Shown: positions 24,898-35,434 of the stretch, one piece after another | Layout: each line of letters opens with the position of its first letter | Numbering within the stretch: the first letter of the stretch is position 1 | Source of the DNA: Cellvibrio sp. UBA7671 | GTDB lineage: Bacteria > Pseudomonadota > Gammaproteobacteria > Pseudomonadales > Cellvibrionaceae | Direction: 5' to 3' | DNA length: 64,000 nucleotides | NCBI GenBank assembly: GCA_002483145.1 | Contig: DLHJ01000014.1 | Span: 496,001 to 560,000, forward strand | Notes under the pieces: generated by a model | Told to the model about the DNA's origin: nothing | Database searches by the model: none | Seen by the model: the letters and a program-made list of their open reading frames with translations, nothing else | Program-made: the position numbers and the translations under genes

Positions 24898-25728
24898 ATG
24901 CAAAAAACTATTCTTATAACCGGCGCATCAACCGGCATAGGCTTTTACGTTGCACATGAACTAAAGAAAGCCGGCTACCGTGTTATCGCCTCCTGCCGAT
25001 CGATAGCAGATGTGGCGCGTTTGCAGCAAGAAGGACTGGAGTGCGTGCAACTTGACCTGGCGAATTCAACATCAATCCAGATAGGGTTTGCACAGGCAAT
25101 GGAACTTACCGGGAACGAGCTTTACGGCTTATTTAACAATGGCGCTTATGGCCAGCCGGGAGCAATAGAAGATTTACCAATTAACGCGCTGCGCCAGCAA
25201 TTCAATACAAATTTTTTTGGTTGGTGCGAACTGACTAATTTAGCCCTGCCTATCCTGCTTAAACAGGGCTATGGACGAATTATTCAAAACTCTTCTGTAC
25301 TGGGTATTGCAGCTATGCCTTTGCGCGGGGCCTACAACGCCAGCAAGTATGCTATTGAAGGAATTAGCGATACGCTGCGACTTGAGCTTGAGGGCACCGG
25401 CATCTACGTCAGCCTGATCGAACCCGGCCCGATTGAAAGCCAATTCAGAAAAAATGCTTTGACAGCACTGCGAGACCATATCGATATTGAGAAGAGCCGT
25501 CATCTCGCAACCTACCGCAACGCAATCGCAAGGCTTGAAAAGACTGAAACAACAACACCTTTTACATTAGGCCCTGACGCTGTATATCAACGCGTCATTC
25601 ACGCACTGGAGTCCAAGCAGCCGCAGGCGCGTTATTACGTCACCTTCCCCACCTATCTGGTGGGTTTTATGAAACGCATTTTACCTACCTGCTGGCTAGA
25701 TAAATTATTGCGCAAACTCGGTAGTTAA
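24898..25728 (+). CDS. short-chain dehydrogenase/reductase (SDR)
   Basis: The 276-residue protein is a classical SDR. TGASTGIG at residues 7-14 binds NAD(P), NNGAYGQPG matches the NNAG region, and the catalytic Ser, Tyr and Lys lie in NSSVLG and YNASKYAIEG. The segment SLIEPGPIESQF follows as usual. The length and C-terminal helix resemble the YbbO/retinol-dehydrogenase-like branch, possibly acting on lipophilic alcohols or ketones. The substrate is unknown. It stands alone, divergent from the fliS operon, with a 59-base gap to the next gene. Confidence 0.88.
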   Translation: MQKTILITGASTGIGFYVAHELKKAGYRVIASCRSIADVARLQQEGLECVQLDLANSTSIQIGFAQAMELTGNELYGLFNNGAYGQPGAIEDLPINALRQQFNTNFFGWCELTNLALPILLKQGYGRIIQNSSVLGIAAMPLRGAYNASKYAIEGISDTLRLELEGTGIYVSLIEPGPIESQFRKNALTALRDHIDIEKSRHLATYRNAIARLEKTETTTPFTLGPDAVYQRVIHALESKQPQARYYVTFPTYLVGFMKRILPTCWLDKLLRKLGS

Positions 25729-25787
25729 TTCATTTCTCATTCAGTTGTGACGGCTAGAGTTGACGAGACCACAGGCAGGAGAAAATC

Positions 25788-26150
25788 ATGAACAAATACG
25801 TTACCGCACTATTGTACACAGCCATTTGCGCAAGCTTTTCCAATATGAGCGTTGCTGAATCCCTGCGCTGCAACACCAAACTTGCGCAAGTGGGAGATAC
25901 CAAAGCGGAAGTGATTGATAAGTGTGGCGATCCGGTAATGACCGACAATTTCTGCCAACCCGTAGCAGCAACCACCCAACCACAGGGAATACAAAATGGT
26001 AACAACAACGTACAAAACAATATCGCTATCGCCACATGCGAGAACATAGACATCTGGACTTACAACCCCGGTAAGGGCAAGTTTATGACGCACTTGTATT
26101 TTGCACGGGGCCAATTACAGAGCATACGCTACGGCGACAGGGTGAAATAA
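25788..26150 (+). CDS. DUF2845 family periplasmic protein
   Basis: The 120-residue protein has a signal peptide (NKYVTALLYTAICASFSNMSVA, then ESLRC). The mature part has the DUF2845 pattern LRCNTKLAQVGDTKAEVIDKCG and later DIWTYNPGKGKFMTHLYF. Four cysteines suggest two disulfides. The G-D-T-K-x-E-V-x-x-K-C-G-x-P block resembles the SmpA/BamE-like fold, in which small lipoprotein domains scaffold envelope complexes, but no lipobox is present. The function is unknown. It has a ribosome site (AGGAG) and lies upstream of lexA without sharing its SOS-controlled promoter. Confidence 0.8.
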   Translation: MNKYVTALLYTAICASFSNMSVAESLRCNTKLAQVGDTKAEVIDKCGDPVMTDNFCQPVAATTQPQGIQNGNNNVQNNIAIATCENIDIWTYNPGKGKFMTHLYFARGQLQSIRYGDRVK

Positions 26151-26169
26151 GCAGCAGATTGAAAAACTA

Positions 26170-26197
26170 TTGCACAACCTGAATTACTGTATATAAT
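26170..26197 (+). promoter_or_regulatory. lexA promoter
   Basis: TTGCAC and TATAAT are separated by 16 bases. The -10 box lies inside the first SOS box, so bound LexA would block RNA polymerase directly. Confidence 0.75.
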
Positions 26198-26202
26198 CAC
26201 AA
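26187..26202 (+). promoter_or_regulatory. LexA (SOS) box 1, imperfect
   Basis: CTGT-N8-ACAA matches the CTGT-N8-ACAG consensus except for the last base. The AT-rich core ATATAATC overlaps the -10 box of lexA. Confidence 0.8.
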
Positions 26203-26205
26203 CCA

Positions 26206-26221
26206 CTGTACAAATAAACAG
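26206..26221 (+). promoter_or_regulatory. LexA (SOS) box 2, perfect half-sites
   Basis: CTGT-N8-ACAG is a perfect match, with its centre 19 bases from box 1. Two operators in front of lexA are also known in E. coli. Confidence 0.88.
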
Positions 26222-26236
26222 ATTCAGGAGTGCGCC

Positions 26237-26839
26237 ATGTCTGACTTAACACCCCGCCAGGAACAGGTACTACAGCTCATCCGCCAATATGCGGAAGAAA
26301 CAGGTTATCCGCCCACGCGTGCGGAAATCGCCCGGATTCTCGGCTTTAAGTCAGCTAATGCCGCCGAAGAACACATCAAAGCCCTTGCCCGAAAAGGTGC
26401 TATCGAAATCATCCCCGGTGCTTCACGTGGGATAAAACTACCTGAACTGCAATCCGGCATCCCTATTATTGGCCGCGTTGCAGCAGGTAACCCGATACTT
26501 GCGCAAGAACACATCGAAGACTACTGCAACATTCCACAGAGCTTTTTTTCACCCACCGCAGATTTTTTCCTACGTGTTCACGGCATGAGCATGAAAGATG
26601 CCGGTATTCTTGATGGCGATCTACTGGCTGTTCATAAAACCGATCAAGCGCGCAACGGGCAGATTGTTGTTGCACGTATCGGCGAAGAAGTGACGGTCAA
26701 ACGGTTCAAACGGATAGGTAATAACGCACAGGTTGAATTGTGGCCAGAAAACCCAGAGTTCGAGGTCATCCTGGTAGATATGCGCGATCAGGAGTTTAGT
26801 ATTGAAGGCCTTAGTGTAGGAGTGATTCGTCGTGACTAA
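26237..26839 (+). CDS. lexA: SOS repressor LexA
   Basis: The 200-residue protein has an N-terminal winged helix-turn-helix ([28 protein letters not shown]) and a C-terminal S24 peptidase domain. The self-cleavage bond is the Ala-Gly of RVAAGNP near residue 80. The catalytic serine is in HGMSM and the lysine in TVKRFKR. RecA on single-stranded DNA triggers cleavage and releases the SOS genes. Two LexA boxes precede the gene, so it represses itself. Its last codons overlap the sulA start, so the inhibitor is co-induced. Confidence 0.97.
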   Translation: MSDLTPRQEQVLQLIRQYAEETGYPPTRAEIARILGFKSANAAEEHIKALARKGAIEIIPGASRGIKLPELQSGIPIIGRVAAGNPILAQEHIEDYCNIPQSFFSPTADFFLRVHGMSMKDAGILDGDLLAVHKTDQARNGQIVVARIGEEVTVKRFKRIGNNAQVELWPENPEFEVILVDMRDQEFSIEGLSVGVIRRD

Positions 26840-27242
26840 TATCGCCCGTGTAATACCCGCAACCACTACAACTCGCCAACAACCTGCCAGTGGTGTTACC
26901 GAACTGGTATTGACTAGTGATTCGCCTGAGCAAGTTGCGCTGCTGTTACCCATGATTGCATTTCTTAGCAACGCTTGCAGCGACCGCTGGATTACCTGGA
27001 TAGCACCGCACAATATCAGCCGTGAGCTGCTGCAATCCTACGGTGTTAATACACGTTATATTCGTGTGATTCACTGCCAGAATCCGCAAACACTATTGTG
27101 GATCACTTGGGAAGCACTCTCTGCAGGCAATAGCCATACGGTGATATCAAGCCCGGGGAAATTGACAGATAAAGAACTTACACAGCTTGAATTGGCTGCT
27201 AAAACCGGCGGGTGTCAGGGATTACTGTTGAGAGTTCGTTAA
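26832..27242 (+). CDS. sulA: SOS cell-division inhibitor SulA
   Basis: The 136-residue protein has the SulA pattern: [26 protein letters not shown], then [23 protein letters not shown]. SulA binds FtsZ and halts division during DNA damage. It starts with GTG and overlaps the end of lexA by eight bases, an operon arrangement also known from Pseudomonas, so translation is coupled and induction follows LexA release. No separate promoter is seen. The tail after about residue 110 is less conserved, as expected in a protein degraded by Lon. Confidence 0.88.
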   Translation: MTNIARVIPATTTTRQQPASGVTELVLTSDSPEQVALLLPMIAFLSNACSDRWITWIAPHNISRELLQSYGVNTRYIRVIHCQNPQTLLWITWEALSAGNSHTVISSPGKLTDKELTQLELAAKTGGCQGLLLRVR

Positions 27243-27379
27243 ATTTGCTGAGATTATTTAAATAATCAAATTTGTAAGGTAGGACAGATTACTTTGAAGT
27301 ATTGAAGTAATGCAGGGAGGCAAGACCTCAATAATTGAACAAATAAAAAATTAAACAGACAAAACCATTCACCCATCGG

Positions 27380-27646
27380 TTAGTGCAACATCAGTTTTTC
27401 GGTATCACTTAGCTCTTCTACCAAATCATCCAGCATAGCTTCCGCCTGTTGATCAGCAATATCCCCCGCAGCCTCCATTCCCGCCTCAATCATGGCTTTG
27501 GCGACCATGAATTTTTCCTCGCCTAAAAAAGCCAGGGATTCTTCCGAAAAACGAATGGTTACCAAGGGTTCATTGCTCTCATCGTCAGCTCGCGCCAAAG
27601 CAACATCACCATTCAGCAATTCAATAATTTCGTAAAAAGACGACAT
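27380..27646 (-). CDS. small acidic conserved protein, unknown function
   Basis: The 88-residue protein is strongly acidic and helical, without signal or membrane segments. It opens SSFYEIIELLNGDVALARADD and has a long helix rich in Met, Glu and Asp. A good ribosome site (GAGGT) precedes the ATG. I recall proteins of this kind beside lexA-sulA and fad genes in Pseudomonas, which supports it as a real gene, but I know no function. It converges with sulA. Confidence 0.75.
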   Translation of the reverse strand: MSSFYEIIELLNGDVALARADDESNEPLVTIRFSEESLAFLGEEKFMVAKAMIEAGMEAAGDIADQQAEAMLDDLVEELSDTEKLMLH

Positions 27647-27770
27647 AACTACCTCTGCGGCCTCAGCGCGAAACGGGCGCGCATTCTAGCACCCAATTAT
27701 CTCAAAACCTATTCAAGAGATTTTTAGCTGCAAAGGCCTTTAATAGATTCCTAAACCCAACAAAAAAACA

Positions 27771-27797
27771 AAAGGCCAACACAACGCTGGCCTTTTT
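27771..27797 (-). terminator. terminator after fadA
   Basis: The stem AAAGGCCA/TGGCCTTT with a nine-base loop is flanked by A- and T-runs and lies about 27 bases beyond the fadA stop. It could work in both directions. Confidence 0.82.
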
Positions 27798-27823
27798 CGC
27801 CCTAGACACGGTCGTGTTGCAGA

Positions 27824-29014
<1,191 letters not shown>

Positions 29015-31162
29015 TTAGCCGTAAAATTTTTGGTTGTTAGCCGCTTTGGCTTTGAGACTATCAGGCGCTTGGTAAAGTGCACCCAGAGCGGTAAATTTTG
29101 CAGCCATATCACAAAAGGTTTGCGCACCAATAAAATCAATCCAGCGGAAAACACCACCACGGAAAGGTGGGAAACCTGTGCCATAAACCAACGCCATATC
29201 GGCTTCAGCGGCCGTCTCCACTATGCCCTCATCAAGGCAGCGGGTTAATTCAGTAGCCATGGGAATCATCATGCGTGCGATGATATCCTCGTCGCTTATT
29301 TCAATTGCACCCCGGATAGTAGGCTTGAGAATATCAGCCACTTCAGCGGCCGCCACTTTCGCAGGTTTACCTTTTTTATCCAGCTCGTAATTATAAAAAC
29401 CTTTTTCATTTTTCTGACCGAGACGGCCCGCTGCAAAAAGCGCATCAGTGCAGGAAGTAAAATCGCGCTGCATACGATCAGGAAAACCATTAGCCATAAC
29501 TTTTTCGGCATGCACTGCGGTATCAATACCAACCACATCGAGCAAATAGGCCGGCCCCATCGGCCAACCCCAAGTTTCCATCAATTTATCAATACGCTGG
29601 AAATCCACACCATCGCGCAGCAACATCGCAAAACCCGCCAAGTACGGAAACAGCACGCGATTAACTAAAAAGCCGGGGCAATCTTTTACCACAATTGGTT
29701 TTTTACCCATGGCATTTGCATAAGCAACGGTACGGGCGACAGCATTGTCCGATGTCTTTTCGCCACGAATCACTTCTACTAACGGCATCATATGCACCGG
29801 GTTGAAAAAGTGCATACCGCAAAAATTTTCCGGGCGCGCCAAACCTTCCGCAAGATAGGTGATGGAGATGGTAGAAGTATTTGATGCGAGCACAGTATCG
29901 CTGCTAACTTTTGTTTCAACTTCAGCCAGCACGGCTTTCTTTACTTTAGGGTTTTCAACAACCGCTTCAACCACGATATCAACGTGATCAAAACCATCGT
30001 AAGTCAATGCGGGCTCAATGCGGTTGAGTACATCCCCCATTTCTGATGCAGTGAGCTTTTTTCGCTCGACTCGCTTGCTCAATAATTTATTCGCTTCTGC
30101 AAGGCCAAGATCAATTCCTTGCTGGGCAATATCTTTTAGTTTAATCGGCACACCTTTTAGCGCCGATTGGTAGGCGATGCCACCACCCATAATCCCAGCA
30201 CCCAGAACAGCTGCGCGCGCGATTTTTTTATCGGCCTTTTTCTCCCAGGCTTTGGCTTTTTTACCAAGAATTTGCTCATTGATAAAAATGCCCACCAGCG
30301 ATTGTGCGACGGGGGTTTGTGCCATTTTTGCAAAATTCTCAGCCTCGGCCTGCAATGCTTCATCGCGACCTTTGTCAGCGGCTTTTTGCATCGCTTTAAT
30401 AGCAGAAACCGGAGCTGGATAATTGCGCCCTGCTTGCCCTCCCACAAACGCTTTTGAAGTTTCAAAAGCCATCATGGATTCAATAAAGTTTAATTTAAGC
30501 GGCGATTTTTTTTGCGCGCGACGCGCCTGATAATCAAACTTGCCACTGATACACTGCTGCAAACAATTCAGCGCAGCGTCATGTAATTTTGCCGGTTCAA
30601 CAACGGCATCAACCACCCGCGCAGTCAATGCAGCCTCGGCGTCATTCTCTTTACCCGCAGCAATCCACTCAACCGCAGTATCGAGGCCTGCCACTCGCGG
30701 CAGGCGCACTGTGCCGCCCCAGCCTGGGATAATCCCCAACTTGGTTTCAGGCAATCCCACTTTGGCAGCAGTGCTGGCAATACGGTAATCACACGCCAAA
30801 CAAAACTCCAAACCACCGCCCAATGCAAAACCGTTAATCGCCACAACGGTAGGAAATGGCAGATCTTCGAGGCGGCAAAAGTTGCGATTATTGGTTGCCA
30901 AGTGGCCAGTGATTTGTTCGGGGCCAGAAGCGAATACTGCACCGAACTCCATAATATCGGCGCCCACGATAAAGACATCTTTGGCGCTCTTGATCAGCAA
31001 CCCGCGAATATCATTTGCTTTTTCAAGTAGGTCGAGTACTTTCTGGAGTTCAGAAACGACGAGCAAACTGAATTTGTTCACCGATTCACCTTGCAAATCA
31101 AAGGTCAGTTCAGCGATGCCATCGGGCAACAGGGAAACCTTTAGGGCTTTTCCTTGAAACAT
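29015..31162 (-). CDS. fadB: fatty acid oxidation complex alpha subunit
   Basis: The 715-residue protein joins an N-terminal enoyl-CoA hydratase/isomerase domain (residues 1 to about 190, with [18 protein letters not shown]) to a 3-hydroxyacyl-CoA dehydrogenase. The latter has the NAD motif [17 protein letters not shown] near residue 315 and [15 protein letters not shown]. This is the layout of FadB. It hydrates and oxidises acyl-CoA intermediates in the cytoplasm. A good ribosome site (AAGAGAGA) precedes the ATG. No clear PsrA or FadR operator was found in the upstream 125 bases. Confidence 0.96.
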   Translation of the reverse strand: MFQGKALKVSLLPDGIAELTFDLQGESVNKFSLLVVSELQKVLDLLEKANDIRGLLIKSAKDVFIVGADIMEFGAVFASGPEQITGHLATNNRNFCRLEDLPFPTVVAINGFALGGGLEFCLACDYRIASTAAKVGLPETKLGIIPGWGGTVRLPRVAGLDTAVEWIAAGKENDAEAALTARVVDAVVEPAKLHDAALNCLQQCISGKFDYQARRAQKKSPLKLNFIESMMAFETSKAFVGGQAGRNYPAPVSAIKAMQKAADKGRDEALQAEAENFAKMAQTPVAQSLVGIFINEQILGKKAKAWEKKADKKIARAAVLGAGIMGGGIAYQSALKGVPIKLKDIAQQGIDLGLAEANKLLSKRVERKKLTASEMGDVLNRIEPALTYDGFDHVDIVVEAVVENPKVKKAVLAEVETKVSSDTVLASNTSTISITYLAEGLARPENFCGMHFFNPVHMMPLVEVIRGEKTSDNAVARTVAYANAMGKKPIVVKDCPGFLVNRVLFPYLAGFAMLLRDGVDFQRIDKLMETWGWPMGPAYLLDVVGIDTAVHAEKVMANGFPDRMQRDFTSCTDALFAAGRLGQKNEKGFYNYELDKKGKPAKVAAAEVADILKPTIRGAIEISDEDIIARMMIPMATELTRCLDEGIVETAAEADMALVYGTGFPPFRGGVFRWIDFIGAQTFCDMAAKFTALGALYQAPDSLKAKAANNQKFYG

Positions 31163-31287
31163 AATAAATCTCTCTTTCTAGTAAGGAACGAGGAGGGAAA
31201 ATCTGGCTTTGAGTGTAGCAGGCTGGCGTGGACTTGCCTTGTAGGAGTGCAGGCTGCTGGGTTATAACGCACAAAAAATTGCGTGAA

Positions 31288-31884
31288 TTACCCCTTATGC
31301 ACAAAAAGCGAACAGCGGAACAGGCTCGCATCATGCCCTGAAAGGTTAATCAAGCGAAAGAGCTGGTTGGCTGGAATATAAAAGCTCTCGCCTTGCTTCA
31401 ACAATTGATTACCACCCAGCAATGTCAGTTGTAAACTGCCGTCAAGTACCACACCACAAGAATCTATTGCGGGTGCACTAAACGCAGTGGACTGCCCGGC
31501 TGATAAATACTCAGTACGTACATCCAATTGTTGGTGATTGTAATTTAGGGTGCGAATATCCAACCCCCCAGTAGATGGGGCACAAATATCGCCAGAGAGT
31601 TTGAAACTAAAAAAATCAGCCAGACTTATGGGAAATGCAGCCAAAATACGCGAAAGGGATTGAACGCTAGGGCTAACCTGCCCCTGCTCAATCATCGATA
31701 TGCTGCTATTAGTAACGCCAGCGCGCTTCGCTAGCTCGCGCTGAGAGTAGCCTATAGCATCGCGAATCAATTTTAGCCGGATTGCCACATCCAAAACTGA
31801 ACTACAGGGATTGGAATCAGCCGAGTCGCCGGGAAGTATCGTAATATTGAGGGAAGAGTCCATACCAGTTGCGTCATTCGACAT
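31288..31884 (-). CDS. XRE-family regulator with C-terminal cupin domain
   Basis: The 198-residue protein has a Cro/C1-type helix-turn-helix (about residues 35-90: LKLIRDAIGYSQRELAKRAGVTNSSISMIEQG) and a cupin domain with GESFYIPANQLFRLIN. This layout, as in PuuR, senses a small molecule, often in amine, amino acid or sulfur metabolism. The start was taken at MSNDATG; a later ATG seven codons in is possible. It lies upstream of fadB on the same strand, so it may control fadBA, itself or distant genes. The ligand is unknown. Confidence 0.85.
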   Translation of the reverse strand: MSNDATGMDSSLNITILPGDSADSNPCSSVLDVAIRLKLIRDAIGYSQRELAKRAGVTNSSISMIEQGQVSPSVQSLSRILAAFPISLADFFSFKLSGDICAPSTGGLDIRTLNYNHQQLDVRTEYLSAGQSTAFSAPAIDSCGVVLDGSLQLTLLGGNQLLKQGESFYIPANQLFRLINLSGHDASLFRCSLFVHKG

Positions 31885-31943
31885 GCTTGGTACCTGGGCG
31901 AAAAGGAGCACCGGACACATTTGCCCAGTGCTACTAGCGGAAT

Positions 31944-32306
31944 TTACTTTTTGGAGGCGAGCAACTGATCTCGCTCAGCGGTCGGTAGATTATCGACGAT
32001 CAACTGGTAAGAATGATCAATCATTCGCTGAATCTGATCGCTAGGAACAGAGCCATCCAAAATAATAGTGTTCCAATGTTTTTTGTTCATCTGAAAGCCT
32101 GGGCGCACCGCTGGGTATTGCTCCCGCAACTGCAACGCAAGATCAGGGTCGCATTTCAAGCTAATACGCGGAACACCGCCCTCTGCGGTCAGTGTGGAAA
32201 ACATTTTATGGCAGACTTTATAGACCGCCATATCGGGGCCAGAGGGAAACATCTCTTTGGCTTGGTGCTTCGTTAAAAGGTATTTCTGTGCGGAAAGAAA
32301 ATCCAT
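31944..32306 (-). CDS. MmcQ/YjbR family protein
   Basis: The 120-residue protein has the MmcQ/YjbR pattern (CyaY-like fold): FPSGPDMAVYKVCHKMFSTLT, RISLKCDPDLALQLREQYPAV and NKKHWNTIILDGSVP. Members are sometimes listed as DNA-binding, but a role is not established. It is cytoplasmic and single-domain. Its stop lies about 60 bases before the start of the cupin regulator on the same strand, so co-transcription is possible. Confidence 0.85.
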   Translation of the reverse strand: MDFLSAQKYLLTKHQAKEMFPSGPDMAVYKVCHKMFSTLTAEGGVPRISLKCDPDLALQLREQYPAVRPGFQMNKKHWNTIILDGSVPSDQIQRMIDHSYQLIVDNLPTAERDQLLASKK

Positions 32307-32754
32307 GTTTTAGTCCTTTATCGAACAACTCAGGTCGATTAAAAAGCTATAAATTTGGGTTAAGGTCGAGCTAATACATTGATAATTTTTTGCTTCTGCC
32401 GCAAGTTCCTACATGCAATGCCTTTCAGTATAGGTAACAAGAAACGAATATGTGCTTATCATCACCTCTGTAATCAGCCTCGCTCCCTCACCTAACACCT
32501 ATTCTGCATCAGCTACAGCAGAAACGATAGCAAGAATGGCGCAGAAGTCATCATTTTTTACTTGTGTGGCGATTTTATGGTCAACATGACCAGTTGTCAC
32601 CCCTTTCCTTCGACAAATCCAATTAGAATCACACACTCTCGGCTATCGGATTGATGTGTCGCTATTTCTTACAATCTCTGCAGAAGCCTAGCATAGAAGA
32701 GCCAATCGGGTCATTGCATATATTATTCGCCGAATCAGGTAATCACCTCTAGCC
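32307..32754. other. intergenic region with a perfect short palindrome
   Basis: No coding frame is supported in these 450 bases. It holds TGGTCA-ACA-TGACCA at 32578-32592, a perfect operator-like palindrome. A weak hairpin (CACCTCT/AGAGGTG) overlaps the malic enzyme stop codon, but without a T-run. Confidence 0.4.
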
Positions 32755-34452
32755 CTAAAAAGAGGTGCGCCGATACTCCCTATACTCAGGCTGCCAAAAA
32801 TTCTTTTCGATTTTTTCATCAATAACATCGTGAGGTATCGGCAAGGCTACCCCATCGGCTATCGCCTGCAAAATGACCGCTCTAGCAATCAATTTGCTCA
32901 CCTCTCTGATGTCACCCAATGGCGGCAACAAAGCCCCCGCCCCGAACTGAACAGCGGGCGATGCATCAGCCAATGCTTTGCTCGCAGTCATCATCATATT
33001 ATCCGTGATGCGTGCTGCCTTGGCAGTGATAACTCCCAGACCAATGCCCGGAAAAATGTAACTATTATTGCATTGGGCAATCTCAACGAGCTGCTCCCCC
33101 ATGTGAACGGGTGGAAATGGGCTGCCGGTTGCAACCATTGCCTTACCGGATGTCCAACGCAGAATATCCACCGGCTGCGCTTCTGCCTGTGAGGTTGGGT
33201 TTGAGAGTGGCAATATCAATGGCCGCTCGCAATTTACCTGCATTGCTTCGACAACCGCCTTGGTAAACAAACCCGCCTGACCGGAAACTCCAATCAATAC
33301 CGTAGGCCGCGCATTGCTCACCACATCCAATAAATTGATGGCGCCATCAATGCGGCTGTGCGCCAATGTCCAACTGCTCACCACATCATCAGGAGTACAA
33401 AAGGGAATCTGGAAATCAAATAAATCCGGCATATTGCGCTGTAACAATCCATCGCGGCTAATCAAAAAAATCTTACTGCGCGCTTCCGCATCGCTCGCGC
33501 CTTCTGCTTTCATTTGTTTAACGATTTGATCTGCAATTCCACATCCAGCCGAACCTGCACCCGCAAACACGATGCGCTGATCTCTTAGCATTTCACCTTT
33601 CGTTTTACAGGCCGCAATCAAGGTACCGACCGCAACAGCTGCAGTACCCTGGATGTCATCATTAAAACAACAGAGTTGATCGCGATAGCGATTCAACAGT
33701 GGAGTCGCATGGTCCTGTGCAAAATCCTCAAACTGCAGCAGCACATTTGGCCAGCGCACCTTAACTGCTTGCATAAACTCATCGACAAACCGGTAGTAAT
33801 CATCACCTGTGATGCGCGGGTGACGCCACCCCATATACATAGGGTCATCCAGCAGTGCTTGATTATTGGTGCCGACATCGAGCGTTACGGGCAATGTATA
33901 GGCCGGGCTGATACCTCCGCAGGCTGTATAGAGCGCAAGCTTACCGATAGGAATACCCATACCGCCGATGCCTTGATCACCCAACCCTAGGATACGCTCG
34001 CCATCGGTAACGACGATCACTTTGACATTTTGTTTAGTTGCGTTTTGCAGCATATCCTCGATTCGGTCACGATCAGGATAGGAAATAAACAAGCCGCGTT
34101 TGCGTCGATATATTTTGGAAAACTGCTGGCAGGCTAACCCTACGGTAGGGGTATATATCAGCGGCATGATCTCTGTGAGGTGATCAGTTACCAGGCGGAA
34201 ATACGCTGTCTCGTTGGTATCTTGAATATTGCGCAGATATATATGTTTATCGATCGGTGATTCAAATGAACAGAGCTGCTGGTAAACCCGCGCTTCCTGC
34301 TCTTCAATTGTCTCAATGTTATAGGGCAGCAAACCCTCGAGATTAAACTGCTGCCGCTCACGCTGGGTAAAGGCACTGCCTTTGTTTAACAGCGGTGCTT
34401 CCAGCAATGCAGGACCAGCAAAGGGAATATAAATAGGACGTTTTTTCGCCAT
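32755..34452 (-). CDS. maeA: NAD-dependent malic enzyme
   Basis: The enzyme decarboxylates malate to pyruvate with NAD. From the chosen ATG ([17 protein letters not shown]) the protein is 565 residues, the length I recall for E. coli MaeA. It has [28 protein letters not shown], the catalytic [25 protein letters not shown] and the NAD-binding [15 protein letters not shown] near residue 310. The longer in-frame start would add 26 hydrophobic residues with no ribosome site. The gene is divergent from the hopJ-like gene. It may supply pyruvate and NADH during growth on C4 acids. Confidence 0.93.
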   Translation of the reverse strand: MAKKRPIYIPFAGPALLEAPLLNKGSAFTQRERQQFNLEGLLPYNIETIEEQEARVYQQLCSFESPIDKHIYLRNIQDTNETAYFRLVTDHLTEIMPLIYTPTVGLACQQFSKIYRRKRGLFISYPDRDRIEDMLQNATKQNVKVIVVTDGERILGLGDQGIGGMGIPIGKLALYTACGGISPAYTLPVTLDVGTNNQALLDDPMYMGWRHPRITGDDYYRFVDEFMQAVKVRWPNVLLQFEDFAQDHATPLLNRYRDQLCCFNDDIQGTAAVAVGTLIAACKTKGEMLRDQRIVFAGAGSAGCGIADQIVKQMKAEGASDAEARSKIFLISRDGLLQRNMPDLFDFQIPFCTPDDVVSSWTLAHSRIDGAINLLDVVSNARPTVLIGVSGQAGLFTKAVVEAMQVNCERPLILPLSNPTSQAEAQPVDILRWTSGKAMVATGSPFPPVHMGEQLVEIAQCNNSYIFPGIGLGVITAKAARITDNMMMTASKALADASPAVQFGAGALLPPLGDIREVSKLIARAVILQAIADGVALPIPHDVIDEKIEKNFWQPEYREYRRTSF

Positions 34453-34591
34453 GGCATTCACTGACAAATTCTGTGGATATAGTGCAACCATAGCGCAATT
34501 GCAGTCGAACAACCAGCAAAGGAATAACAATTATTATTTTGTCCATAGTGTGGGTAAAATACTTAGCATTTTTACTTACTGGTGAACCGAT

Positions 34592-34948
34592 ATGACTCTC
34601 AATACTTTTTTTGCGACACTTAACTCAGCACCAGACACGATCCAATTTAGCGATACCATTGCCGTTATCGAGGCCCATTATGAGTTCACACCTACAGCAT
34701 TCCAAAATGGATCGATAAAAAATGAAGCCGGGCAAAATTCAGGCTCTTGCAAATTATTTTCGTTTGCTAAATTACACGAATTAACCGAACAGCAAACACT
34801 CGCCTGCTTTGGCGATTATTACCGCGTCGATGTATTACAACATCCCGATGCCCAAGATCATCAAAACATTCGCAATTTTATGCAATATGGTTGGAGTGGT
34901 ATTCAATTTGATAACCAAGCATTAACAAAAAAAATCCTAAGCAATTAA
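34592..34948 (+). CDS. HopJ-family protein
   Basis: The 118-residue protein matches the family named after the Pseudomonas type III effector HopJ: TFFATLNSAPDTIQFSDTI, HYEFTPTAFQNG, NSGSCKLFSFAKL and ACFGDYYRVDVLQ. The family is widespread in non-pathogens, and no secretion system is near. A housekeeping role is therefore more likely than effector function. It lies 2 bases before yjbQ, with which it forms a two-gene operon ending in a strong terminator. Confidence 0.85.
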   Translation: MTLNTFFATLNSAPDTIQFSDTIAVIEAHYEFTPTAFQNGSIKNEAGQNSGSCKLFSFAKLHELTEQQTLACFGDYYRVDVLQHPDAQDHQNIRNFMQYGWSGIQFDNQALTKKILSN

Positions 34949-34950
34949 TC

Positions 34951-35376
34951 ATGTGGACACAAAAAGAATTCAGTTTAACTGCTCGCACCCGGGGCTTTCA
35001 TTTGATTACCGATGAAATCTTGCGGCAGTTACCTGAGCTGGCGAGCTATAAAATCGGCCTGCTGAATATTCTGCTTAAACACACATCCGCATCGCTAACC
35101 ATTAACGAAAATGCCGACCCAACCGTGCGCAAGGATTTTGAAAGCTTTTTTAACCGCGCAGTGCCACAAGATGAGCCTTATTACTTGCATAACGATGAGG
35201 GTAGTGACGATTTACCCGCACATTTAAAAGCCAGCATTCTTGGCGCCAGCGTCAATATTCCCATCACCAATGGACGTTTAAACCTGGGAATCTGGCAAGG
35301 AATTTATCTGTGCGAGCATCGCAACCATGGCGGTAGCCGCACATTAGTCGCAACACTTCAGGGCGACACCTTTTAA
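34951..35376 (+). CDS. yjbQ: YjbQ family protein (UPF0047)
   Basis: The 141-residue protein has the UPF0047 pattern: TRGFHLITDEIL, LLKHTSASLTINENADP with the conserved His and Asn, and a long middle ending in LPAHLKASILGASVNIPITNGRLNLGIWQGIYLCEHR. Members show weak thiamine-phosphate synthase activity, but a physiological role is unsettled. The fold binds a metal through the conserved histidines. It is translated right after the hopJ-like gene. Confidence 0.92.
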   Translation: MWTQKEFSLTARTRGFHLITDEILRQLPELASYKIGLLNILLKHTSASLTINENADPTVRKDFESFFNRAVPQDEPYYLHNDEGSDDLPAHLKASILGASVNIPITNGRLNLGIWQGIYLCEHRNHGGSRTLVATLQGDTF

Positions 35377-35390
35377 ATACTACAGACAAT

Positions 35391-35417
35391 AAAAAACCCG
35401 CTGGTAGCGGGTTTTTT
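35391..35417. terminator. bidirectional terminator between yjbQ and ffh
   Basis: The stem AAAAAACCCGCT/AGCGGGTTTTTT with loop GGT ends both convergent transcripts, lying 14 bases after yjbQ and 18 after ffh. Confidence 0.93.
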
Positions 35418-35434
35418 ATTAGATGGATCAAAAT

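Noticed and set aside
31163-31287. Search for a PsrA or FadR operator in front of fadB
   Set aside because: No GAAAC-N4-GTTTC-type or FadR-type palindrome was visible; control of fadBA is left open.
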